Counted from the stretch's first letter, positions 7,389 to 12,522 are shown. The stretch: DNA of 12,981 nt from Thermococcus sp. (GCA_021160985.1 JAGHBN010000150.1:1-12981); one strand, 5' to 3'. The notes: generated by a model not told the origin, from the sequence alone. Made by a program: numbers and translations.

Positions 7389-8141
7389 ATGGTGTGGCCA
7401 TTTAAGAAGAAAAAGAAGGCCAAACGCCAGCTTGGTGTTGTTATGAGCGACGAGCAGGTTGCCGAGCTCGTCCGCCTCGACGAGTTCAGCCTTGAGGAGA
7501 AGATTGAGGAACGCGTTGAGGAGAGGCTTAAACAACAGAGGATACTCGCGCAGAGAATGAGCCAGATAAAGGAGACTTATCAAAAGCTCCTCATCGCGGT
7601 AACACCAGAAGAAGGCGCAATCATCCTCGGCTATCCCGAGGCTTACCTCATCAACTACGACGAGTACTGGATCTACTACCAGGAGCGTCCGCCGAGCTGG
7701 CTTGACAGCGTGTGGTGGAGCCTCGGCAGGTTCTTCGGGAAGAAGCCACCACACAAGATCCTCAAAGCAAACAAAAAGATCGTACAGTGGAACGCCGAAA
7801 CGATAACGGTCTACTGCAAGACGATCGAGGAGATAATCGGCACCGGACAGCAGGAAGCCATCCCGATGGTAGTTCACCCGGCCATAACGCGCGGTTGGGA
7901 GGCTTACGAGGCAGTGAAAGCAGAGAGGGATAAATACAGGCAGAAATACTTCGACCTCCTCCACGAGGCCAAGAAGGAAGTCGAGCTCGCCCTCCAGATC
8001 AATCCACGCGTCAAGGTCTACTGGAAAGAGAAAGAACAGCAGGGCAAGAACAAGGTTGAGGAACGCTTTGGCGGCACCGAAATGGCCTTCGAAGAGAATC
8101 CCATCAAGAGAGAACTCAAAAGCGTCCTGGAGGGTAAGTAA
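7389..8141 (+). CDS. soluble charged coiled-coil protein, ATPase operon
   Basis: 250 aa, ATG with GGGAGGTG (7376-7383) 5 nt upstream, overlapping the ATPase stop region. The start is very basic (MVWPFKKKKKAKR), which could bind lipid head groups or nucleic acid. Residues about 20-70 form a Glu/Arg-rich helix, the middle is aromatic (YDEYWIYYQERPPSWLDSVWWSL, about 90-112), and the C-terminal third (about 165-215) is a second charged helix. There is no convincing membrane span. Family not recognised. The position directly behind the motor gene suggests a partner or adaptor of the ATPase (inference). A 339-aa opposite-strand frame covers this gene but is a shadow. Confidence 0.8.
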   Translation: MVWPFKKKKKAKRQLGVVMSDEQVAELVRLDEFSLEEKIEERVEERLKQQRILAQRMSQIKETYQKLLIAVTPEEGAIILGYPEAYLINYDEYWIYYQERPPSWLDSVWWSLGRFFGKKPPHKILKANKKIVQWNAETITVYCKTIEEIIGTGQQEAIPMVVHPAITRGWEAYEAVKAERDKYRQKYFDLLHEAKKEVELALQINPRVKVYWKEKEQQGKNKVEERFGGTEMAFEENPIKRELKSVLEGK

Positions 8142-8431
8142 TGGAAACCACTGAAGAAATACCAATCAGCGATGAAGAGCTCCTCAAAGAGCTCGCCAGC
8201 CAAGACATTGCCGAAGAACCGGCACCGGCAAAGCCCACCAAGAAGCCAGGGGAAAAGACCTCAACATGGGGCCTCAAGAAAAAGAAAGAGCTCAACGAGG
8301 AGATACTGAAAGAAATCCAGAAGAAACTCGCGGAAGCGTGGGAGCTCATGGGCACCGAGTACGGGAGAAAATTGATAGAAGACGTGGCCGTTGAAGTCAA
8401 GAAACTCTGCATCATCAACGACCTGCCTTAA
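8141..8431 (+). CDS. small acidic/charged protein, ATPase operon
   Basis: 96 aa. The ATG shares one base with the upstream stop (TAATG) and GGAGGGT at 8129-8135 is the ribosome site, so it is translationally coupled. The N-terminus (1-40) is acidic and Pro/Lys-rich, probably unstructured (AEEPAPAKPTKKPGE). Residues about 48-92 form one or two charged amphipathic helices ending KKLCIINDLP. No motif or family is recognised. It is the last gene before the next promoter. A small accessory subunit of the ATPase is plausible. Confidence 0.75.
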   Translation: METTEEIPISDEELLKELASQDIAEEPAPAKPTKKPGEKTSTWGLKKKKELNEEILKEIQKKLAEAWELMGTEYGRKLIEDVAVEVKKLCIINDLP

Positions 8432-8444
8432 CGCTCTTCCTTTT

Positions 8445-8480
8445 CTACAGTAGAAAACTTTATAGGGTAGGCCCTCTACC
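8445..8480 (+). promoter_or_regulatory. strong BRE/TATA promoter framed by CTAC/GTAG inverted repeats
   Basis: GAAAACTTTATAG (8453-8465) matches the Thermococcales BRE plus TATA consensus closely. It would start transcription near 8488-8490, about 10 nt before the ATG at 8500, with GGTGGGGGG (8488-8496) as ribosome site. Two inverted repeats with the same half-site flank the TATA box: CTAC-A-GTAG (8445-8453) upstream and GTAG-GCCCT-CTAC within 8467-8479 downstream (GGTAG/CTACC, 8466-8480). Such placement would block TBP/TFB or RNA polymerase binding, so these are operator candidates. Confidence 0.7.
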
Positions 8481-8499
8481 GCATACTGGTGGGGGGCCG

Positions 8500-8700
8500 A
8501 TGCTCAAGGTTCAGGTTCGCAAGCAAATCAAGAGGCAGAAAAAGAGGGGCAAAGTCTATAACGTCGAACAGAGGCTTATTTACGTTCCTTCAAAAGCAGA
8601 GCTTCCCAAGGAAGTTTACCTACTCACTCCCGAGGAACTCAAAGAACTCGCCGAACTGATTCCAGAAGAGAAGAGGCCGAGCTGGCTGGTGGTGGAATGA
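8500..8700 (+). CDS. small basic protein (66 aa), first gene of a two-gene operon
   Basis: ATG preceded by GGTGGGGGG and by the promoter at 8453-8465. The N-terminal 20 residues are strongly basic (RKQIKRQKKRGK), followed by a strand YNVEQRLIYVP and a Leu/Glu-rich helix (LTPEELKELAELIPEE), ending WLVVE. The basic start suggests nucleic-acid binding, but no defined fold is recognised. The stop overlaps the next ATG by 4 nt (ATGA), so the two products are translationally coupled and probably work together. Confidence 0.75.
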   Translation: MLKVQVRKQIKRQKKRGKVYNVEQRLIYVPSKAELPKEVYLLTPEELKELAELIPEEKRPSWLVVE

Positions 8701-9248
8701 ATCGCTTTAAGAACCTGATTGTTATAGTCGACAGAAGCACCGAGCACGAGAGCAGAAGAGGCTTTACAGTGCTCGCATTAGTCGGAGTTTGGGACTCTGA
8801 AGTGGGCCCTCTCAAACGGATAGTATTCAAAGACCTCAACCTCAAGCACGCTAAAAAATACGGGAGTGCAAAGAAAGCCAAGATGGACATGCTGAAAGCT
8901 GCCCTTAAGGGCGAGCGCTCTGACCTTGCCGACCATATCTATTTCATCGGAATTTACAGAATTCCGGTTACCGGCAGAATCCGCGAGAGAGACCTTCCAC
9001 AGCGCTTCTATGAAGACTTTGAAAAGCTTTATCTGGACTGCAAATTCATAATCGGGGATAAAGACGTTATTTCAATCCTCAAACGGAAATATCCCGAGCT
9101 TAGAACCATTGAAGAGAAAGAAAGCAGGACTACAGCAAAACAGTACAAGCACCTCATGCTCCTCGTGGATAACATCGCCTACTTTGCGAGGATTGCATAC
9201 CTGGAGAATGACCTTGAATTCTTAGAACTCTTGAGAAAAGGGCCGTGA
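8697..9248 (+). CDS. possible RNase H-fold protein (183 aa)
   Basis: The ATG overlaps the upstream stop (ATGA). A first strand NLIVIVDRST puts Asp at residue 12, followed by a second hydrophobic strand and a Gly-rich turn. FIIGDKD (about 117-123) gives a second acidic site after a strand, and a C-terminal helix LLVDNIAYFARI carries Asp158. The order (Asp at the end of strand 1, Asp after a later strand, Asp in a final Ala/aromatic helix) resembles RNase H-like nucleases and the DUF3800 group. This is pattern inference and the protein could equally be non-catalytic. It ends convergently against a gene-free GC-rich gap. Pairing with a small basic protein would suit a nucleic-acid role. Confidence 0.75.
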   Translation: MNRFKNLIVIVDRSTEHESRRGFTVLALVGVWDSEVGPLKRIVFKDLNLKHAKKYGSAKKAKMDMLKAALKGERSDLADHIYFIGIYRIPVTGRIRERDLPQRFYEDFEKLYLDCKFIIGDKDVISILKRKYPELRTIEEKESRTTAKQYKHLMLLVDNIAYFARIAYLENDLEFLELLRKGP

Positions 9249-9249
9249 A

Positions 9250-9402
9250 GGCGTCCCTTCTCATCTTCATTGGGCACGGTCGCTCATCGCCCGCACCCTC
9301 TCGGGACGCCAAGCCCCTCTCACGGTGCGTCCCCGGCTTCATAAGGGTCTGCCAGGGTCACCACTCAAAGGGCTGTCCGGACACTGTCTGGACACACTCC
9401 CA
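9250..9402 (-). ncRNA. candidate leftward structured RNA in convergent gap
   Basis: This lies in a 191-nt gene-free gap between two convergent genes. On the - strand a good BRE/TATA (9425-9439) predicts a start near 9402. The DNA downstream is GC-rich and holds GGGACGC (9333-9327), GCGTCCC (9309-9303) and GGGACGC (9257-9251), read leftward. The middle copy can pair with either outer copy, and GGGC/GCCC forms an inner stem around a loop containing GAUGAGCGACC, which is kink-turn-like. A T-rich run follows (CCCTTTTCTC, about 9243-9234). The only - strand frame there (ATG at 9342) has no ribosome site. No RNA family is recognised; a guide RNA, regulatory RNA or replication-origin structure are all possible. 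Confidence 0.35.
9374..9394. promoter_or_regulatory. tandem 10-bp palindromes, operator candidate
   Basis: TGTCCGGACA (9374-9383, perfect palindrome) and TGTCTGGACA (9385-9394, same with one mismatch in the centre) lie 11 nt apart, one helical turn. They sit just downstream of the predicted start of the leftward promoter. The core TCCGGA recurs in a palindrome at 10271-10280. Confidence 0.55.
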
Positions 9403-9424
9403 TTTTAAGCTACGTTGAAAGGAA

Positions 9425-9439
9425 TATATAAAGATTTCC
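9425..9439 (-). promoter_or_regulatory. leftward BRE/TATA promoter
   Basis: Read on the - strand this is GGAAATC followed by TTTATATA, close to the Thermococcales consensus. It overlaps the stop-codon side of the GOLD-like gene and points into the gene-free gap. A weaker reading on the + strand (GAAAGGA then ATATATAA) is also possible because the site is nearly symmetric (AGGAA ... TTCCT). Confidence 0.5.
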
Positions 9440-10228
9440 TCACGGCAACCGGCCGACCTCGCGGCCATCAACGAAGAAGCCAAACTTTTTGATGAATCCT
9501 CCCACCATCTTAATTTCCAAAATGTGCTCATCATTCGGGCCAATCCTAAACTTATCGCCAGGCTTGACTTTTGAATCAAGAGTGACACCATTCACCGCAA
9601 CGTTCACCTTCCCCCAATTCGTAGGCCAAAACTCATAAGTCTCGTCCCCAACCCTTATCGTAAGTCGTTTCTGCCCTATCATAAGGCCAATAAGACTCAC
9701 CACTAATACTATAAAACCAAAGAAGAGGAACAATCCTCCAGGCACATAATCATAATAATGCCTGATGAGTTCCAAGTGGAGGATCTTAGAACTCACCAAG
9801 CTCATACTGTTGTCGATATACAACGTATAATTACCATCCTCAGGCGCTGTGAAAATAACATCAACCGGACTCTTGACAAGCTTAAAATCCTCGACTGTCC
9901 GCCCGCCCTCTTTAACATAAATCCAGATATCATTATTCCCACCACGCACAGTTCCCCTCACTTCAAGTTTCTCACCCTTCTTAAGCACAAACCAAGGATG
10001 GAAGTAATACTGCGGCTTTAACTCATCATCTATAGTGTATGCAACCTCCGAACTCATCGGTGGGTGCACTATAAGCGCAAGGCCAATGGCCACCATAATC
10101 AATGAGATTATAAAAACTGCCCACGTTCCCTTGGTTCTAACTCTCCGATACCCGACCACAACACCCTGAGCCGGCTTCAAAGACCTCGGCTCCACTATCC
10201 TCTTCAAACTCGGAACATCCTCACTCAT
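9440..10228 (-). CDS. two-TM protein with GOLD-like extracellular domain
   Basis: 262 aa; ATG at 10228 with GGAGGAGGG about 8 nt upstream on the - strand. A cytoplasmic basic N-terminus (1-35) is followed by TM1 (about 36-55), a beta-rich outer domain (about 60-158), TM2 (about 162-184) and a small beta-rich cytoplasmic domain (185-262). The outer domain has the pattern of GOLD/emp24-like folds: hydrophobic FHPWFVLKKGEKLEV, the centre GGNNDIWIYV, then FTAPEDGNYTLYIDNSMS and a final strand SSKILHLEL. GOLD domains bind membrane proteins or lipids in eukaryotic vesicle traffic and also occur in archaea (family knowledge). One gene per transcript, with an operator-rich promoter upstream. Role in the element unknown. 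Confidence 0.85.
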   Translation of the reverse strand: MSEDVPSLKRIVEPRSLKPAQGVVVGYRRVRTKGTWAVFIISLIMVAIGLALIVHPPMSSEVAYTIDDELKPQYYFHPWFVLKKGEKLEVRGTVRGGNNDIWIYVKEGGRTVEDFKLVKSPVDVIFTAPEDGNYTLYIDNSMSLVSSKILHLELIRHYYDYVPGGLFLFFGFIVLVVSLIGLMIGQKRLTIRVGDETYEFWPTNWGKVNVAVNGVTLDSKVKPGDKFRIGPNDEHILEIKMVGGFIKKFGFFVDGREVGRLP

Positions 10229-10260
10229 TCCAGGGCCCTCCTCCGCTCGTTTTAGAGCAC

Positions 10261-10287
10261 AAAAGCTTTTACTCCGGAGTATAAAAA
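10261..10287 (-). promoter_or_regulatory. promoter of the GOLD-like gene with two abutting palindromes
   Basis: The TATA-like TTTTTAT (10287-10281 on the - strand) would start transcription near 10258, about 30 nt before the ATG. Between TATA and start lie two perfect 10-bp palindromes side by side, ACTCCGGAGT (10271-10280) and AAAAGCTTTT (10261-10270). This is the best place for a repressor site. The core TCCGGA is shared with 9374-9383. Confidence 0.55.
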
Positions 10288-10314
10288 CCCATCGCCAGGG
10301 CTCTCAACAGGTTC

Positions 10315-10358
10315 GGGTAAAAATCACACACACGGGAAAATTTCTCAAACCTTTTAAG
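10315..10358 (+). repeat. 44-bp promoter repeat, copy 1 (before relBE)
   Basis: Identical at 42 of 44 bases to 12053-12096, in the same orientation. It contains CTCAAACCTTTTAAG, a BRE/TATA-like promoter (TATA about 10349-10357), preceded by ACACACGGGAAAATTT, which includes the odd palindrome GAAA-A-TTTC. The predicted start is about 10378, 30 nt before the antitoxin ATG. Conservation well upstream of the TATA box suggests a bound regulator. Confidence 0.75.
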
Positions 10359-10407
10359 GAATAGCACAGAATTGACAAACATGAAACACTAATCCAGAGG
10401 TGAGCAT

Positions 10408-10629
10408 ATGAGCGAAAGCGTCCAAGTCATCATTCACCGGATTGAAAGAATAGAAAAAGAACTCCAGGAACTCAAGCTTGAGCTCCTAAAACTCCAGGCC
10501 GAAAAAGAGGAAGCAGAAGTAATCCCCGAGGAAGAATACCAGAACCTCATAAGGAAAGCCGAACACCTGAAGAACAACCCCTCAGAAGGCCTGAGTGCAG
10601 ATGAGGCAATCAAAGAACTCCTAAGCTAA
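10408..10629 (+). CDS. RelB-family antitoxin-like protein
   Basis: 73 aa, ATG with GAGGTGAG (10397-10404). Residues 1-35 form a Leu/Glu heptad coiled coil (IERIEKELQELKLELLKLQAEKEE). The acidic middle and C-terminus (EEEYQNLIRKAEHLKN, then LSADEAIKELL) are what an antitoxin uses to wrap a RelE toxin. The stop is followed within about 10 nt by the toxin start, the usual antitoxin-toxin order. Archaeal RelB proteins often have a coiled coil rather than a typical DNA-binding domain (family knowledge). It neutralises the toxin and may repress the operon; an operator has not been proven, but the conserved 44-bp promoter block upstream is a candidate. Confidence 0.8.
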   Translation: MSESVQVIIHRIERIEKELQELKLELLKLQAEKEEAEVIPEEEYQNLIRKAEHLKNNPSEGLSADEAIKELLS

Positions 10630-10639
10630 GGTGGGAAAA

Positions 10640-10921
10640 GTGTACAAAGTCATCGTGGACAAAAACGTCATCAAAAAAGCCAAAAAGCACCTCAAGCCAG
10701 CCCAACGCAAGAAACTCGCCGAATTCATTGAAACCCTGAAAACAAACCCATACCCAAAACCCCCGTATGACCTGAAACCCATCAAAGGCGAGAAAACCAA
10801 GGAAACAAACACTTACCGCCTCAGAATTGGGGATTACAGAGTATTCTATACGGTGTATTGGGACGAGAAAACAATTATCGTGACTGATTTGAAACCAAGA
10901 GAAACCGCATACAAGAGGTGA
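10640..10921 (+). CDS. relE: RelE-family ribosome-dependent mRNA interferase toxin
   Basis: The start is set at GTG 10640 because AGGTGGG (10629-10635) lies 4 nt upstream, giving MYKVIVDKNV, a typical RelE beginning; GTG 10631 would add three residues. Key features are the N-terminal strand YKVIV, a Lys-rich helical hairpin (KKAKKHLKPAQRKKLAEFIETL), the loop NPYPKPPYDLKPIKG, and the C-terminal sheet with YRLRIGDYRVFYTVY and VTDLKPRETAYKR, the usual RIGDYRV-Y core. RelE toxins cut mRNA in the ribosomal A-site (family knowledge). Length (93 aa) is typical and the protein looks intact. It is paired with the antitoxin just upstream. Confidence 0.88.
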   Translation: MYKVIVDKNVIKKAKKHLKPAQRKKLAEFIETLKTNPYPKPPYDLKPIKGEKTKETNTYRLRIGDYRVFYTVYWDEKTIIVTDLKPRETAYKR

Positions 10922-10925
10922 GCCA

Positions 10926-10973
10926 ATGCCAGAAAACGCTAAAATCATCGAACCACTCGCGAAGAGAGAATAA
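10926..10973 (+). pseudogene. 15-codon frame with perfect ribosome site, likely remnant of a third gene
   Basis: Just after relE the sequence GAGGTGA (10915-10921) lies 4 nt before an ATG, but the frame encodes only MPENAKIIEPLAKRE and then stops. Such a good ribosome site suggests a former third gene of the relBE operon. The stretch EPLAK is also found at codons 6-10 of the AbrB protein at 12150, and the bases are similar (gaaccRctSgcRaag). I infer a truncated copy of an AbrB-type gene, cut off near the border with the opposite-strand nuclease gene. It may also be a functional short leader peptide. Confidence 0.4.
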
Positions 10974-10982
10974 AGAGGAAAC

Positions 10983-11990
10983 TCATCGTATCACTATTTT
11001 TCTATCGGTGTCTTTGATAATAATCTCCTTGGTGTTCCCCTTCCGCCGTAGATCTCCATGGAGCACTACAACTTCCGCGCCAAGGTTCCTGAGCTTTTGA
11101 ATGTACCTCTCTAGATCAACATTAGTCCCCACGTCAAGAATTACTGCAATAACCTCATCGAAGTACTCAACGTAGTCCAAGACCTGGCCGACCAACCGCT
11201 GAAGCTTGCTTCTGCTCTCTGCAATCTTGATTTCAATACCCACAGAGTCCCCAATAGCAATATCAATCTTCTGGTCCCCTACTGGATACTGCCTCGTGAC
11301 ACTACTACCGAGCCTCGCGCGCAGAAACTGGTAAAGTTGCTTCTCAAGGTCCTCTTCGTCTCTTACTGTTTCGGGCTGGAAGTCTTCGAGTAGGTCTAAA
11401 ATATCCGGCTCGCTAAAGCTCTCGTTTTCTTCAGAAATTTCTAATGGCTCATCACTCCCGGTATCATAGTCTTCAAGATTCTCACTCATTGACTCAGATT
11501 CGATAGCCTCCAGTTCCTTCATCTTATCCGCTTTGAATTCCTCGAATTCCTTCCACAGAGCTTTTTCTACCTCCCTAAATGCCTTAATCTCGTCCTTCGA
11601 TGCCGTCTTGTACCGCCAGGCCCAATTCTTGACCTCTTCCAAATCCAGATTCTCAGCAAGGTAATTTGCTAATTCATCTTTTCTGCGAGTTCTCGGACAG
11701 TCTAAGCCCTCTGCGGCGCATATAGTCTTGAGGTGATTCATCTTGAGCTTCATAAGAATGCTAACCTTAGTCTTATGCTCCTCCTCTGCAATTCGTTCTT
11801 CGATTTCTTCTCGTTTCCTTTGTATCTCAGAGTAAATTCTATCCTCCTCAGATTGATGTTCAGCACTAGTGTTAGATTCGCGATATCTAGCCTCCTCTTT
11901 CTCAACGCTGAGATTTATCAAGAAATACAGAAGAACCGCAGTGACAATGATGCCTAAGACTGTATTAATGTCCACGCATGACACCCCCAT
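10983..11990 (-). CDS. membrane-anchored SAP-like/PD-(D/E)XK nuclease
   Basis: 335 aa from ATG 11990. GTG 11975 (codon 6) has the better ribosome site, GGGGGTG at 11988-11982, 6 nt before it. One N-terminal membrane helix (about 10-28) is followed by a charged coiled coil (about 30-75), then a SAP-like helix-turn-helix (about 79-115: LKMNHLKTICAAEGLD then RKDELANYLAENL), a long acidic linker (about 160-212), and a C-terminal nuclease domain. There Glu216 lies in a helix, Asp243 in KIDIAI, Glu253 and Lys255 in GIEIKI, and Gln269 in GQVLDY: the E, D, E-x-K, Q order of PD-(D/E)XK enzymes. Predicted role: cutting DNA at the inner membrane face, perhaps as defence against incoming DNA (inference). 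It looks AT-richer than the left operons and is divergent from the AbrB gene. Confidence 0.85.
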   Translation of the reverse strand: MGVSCVDINTVLGIIVTAVLLYFLINLSVEKEEARYRESNTSAEHQSEEDRIYSEIQRKREEIEERIAEEEHKTKVSILMKLKMNHLKTICAAEGLDCPRTRRKDELANYLAENLDLEEVKNWAWRYKTASKDEIKAFREVEKALWKEFEEFKADKMKELEAIESESMSENLEDYDTGSDEPLEISEENESFSEPDILDLLEDFQPETVRDEEDLEKQLYQFLRARLGSSVTRQYPVGDQKIDIAIGDSVGIEIKIAESRSKLQRLVGQVLDYVEYFDEVIAVILDVGTNVDLERYIQKLRNLGAEVVVLHGDLRRKGNTKEIIIKDTDRKIVIR

Positions 11991-12020
11991 TGTTCCTTAC
12001 GGAAAAATTACTCAAGAGGA

Positions 12021-12030
12021 AATTAAAAGG
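12021..12030 (-). promoter_or_regulatory. TATA-like element for the nuclease gene
   Basis: The - strand reads AATCCTTTTAATTTCC, a fair BRE/TATA about 35 nt before the nuclease ATG. The inverted repeat TTCC-TTAC-GGAA (11993-12004) lies at the expected transcription start, where a repressor could act. Confidence 0.4.
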
Positions 12031-12052
12031 ATTGTGGATATTTCACAGACAA

Positions 12053-12096
12053 GGGTAAAAATTCCACACACGGGAAAATTTCTCAAACCTTTTAAG
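12053..12096 (+). repeat. 44-bp promoter repeat, copy 2 (before AbrB gene)
   Basis: Second copy of the block at 10315-10358, same orientation, 1738 nt away. TATA CCTTTTAAG is at 12088-12096. Similarity resumes at the ribosome site: CCAGAGGTGAG is identical at 10394-10404 and 12136-12146. A 15-bp palindrome found only in this copy begins three bases after the repeat ends. Confidence 0.75.
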
Positions 12097-12098
12097 CA

Positions 12099-12113
12099 TT
12101 CTTACCGTAAGAA
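12099..12113. promoter_or_regulatory. 15-bp perfect palindrome downstream of the TATA box
   Basis: TTCTTAC-C-GTAAGAA, arms of 7 bp around one base, between the TATA box and the predicted start of the AbrB transcript (about 12116). The position is typical of archaeal repressor sites, so self-repression by the encoded AbrB protein is plausible. A related but shorter site, TTCC-TTAC-GGAA (11993-12004), lies in the nuclease leader. Confidence 0.55.
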
Positions 12114-12149
12114 CAATTCGTACCACTAACACAAACCAGAGGTGAGAGA

Positions 12150-12503
12150 GTGAAAGAGAGCAGAGAACCGCTGGCAAAGTTTCATGCAAGGGTAGATAAA
12201 GACGGGCGATTAGTCATACCGAGGTATATTCGAGATACATTAAAAATTGAAAGAGGAGATTACATTAAGTTAATCGTTAGGAAAATTAAGATAGACTTCA
12301 ATGACAAGACAATATTTGTGGAGACTCAAAAACAGATAATTAGCAAGGTTGGAAGGAAAGGAACTGCATACATCCCCAATGAAGTTCGTAGAAGTCTGAA
12401 TATTGAACCGGACGAACTTGTAGAAGTCATTCTGTTAGACATCTTCAAGAGTGAAGTACCTGATAACGAGTCAAATTTCAAATATGTTTTTTTGGACGTT
12501 TAA
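12150..12503 (+). CDS. AbrB/SpoVT-type regulator with two swapped-hairpin repeats
   Basis: 117 aa, GTG start with GAGGTGA (12139-12145) 4 nt upstream. Two AbrB-like units lie in tandem: residues about 11-45 (FHARVDKDGRLVIPRYIRD then LKIERGDYIKL) and about 65-100 (SKVGRKGTAYIPNEVRRSL then NIEPDELVEVIL). Each has the hallmark G-R/T-x-x-IP turn followed by R-x-x-L and an acidic D/E-L-V strand. One chain with two units can make the fold that normally needs a dimer (inference from family knowledge). The gene is rich in AAA, ATT and TTA-type codons compared with the left operons. It is likely a transcription factor acting on the two promoter repeats or on its own operator. Confidence 0.87.
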   Translation: MKESREPLAKFHARVDKDGRLVIPRYIRDTLKIERGDYIKLIVRKIKIDFNDKTIFVETQKQIISKVGRKGTAYIPNEVRRSLNIEPDELVEVILLDIFKSEVPDNESNFKYVFLDV

Positions 12504-12522
12504 TTATATATAGATATAATTA
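12487..12522 (+). terminator. T7 run and 9-bp inverted repeat at the AbrB gene end
   Basis: TTTTTTT at 12487-12493 lies within the last codons. TAATTATAT (12501-12509) and ATATAATTA (12514-12522) form a perfect inverted repeat with a 4-nt spacer, overlapping the stop codon. The T-run is a likely archaeal terminator. The AT-only palindrome may be a weak hairpin, a protein site or a melting point. Confidence 0.45.

Noticed and set aside
7146..8165. 339-aa frame on the - strand
   Set aside because: It lies opposite the ATPase end and the following gene, which have good ribosome sites and operon spacing. Leu/Val/Phe-rich content mirrors the Glu/Lys codons of the + strand; no ribosome site or promoter seen.
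9154..9342. 62-aa - strand frame in the convergent gap
   Set aside because: No ribosome site, Arg/Pro/Ser-rich content, and it runs antisense into the end of the 183-aa gene; a structured RNA explains the region better.
9250..9345. tRNA or C/D box RNA in the GC-rich gap
   Set aside because: No cloverleaf or T-loop (GGTTCRA) is present, and although GATGA-like boxes occur there is no matching CUGA D box.
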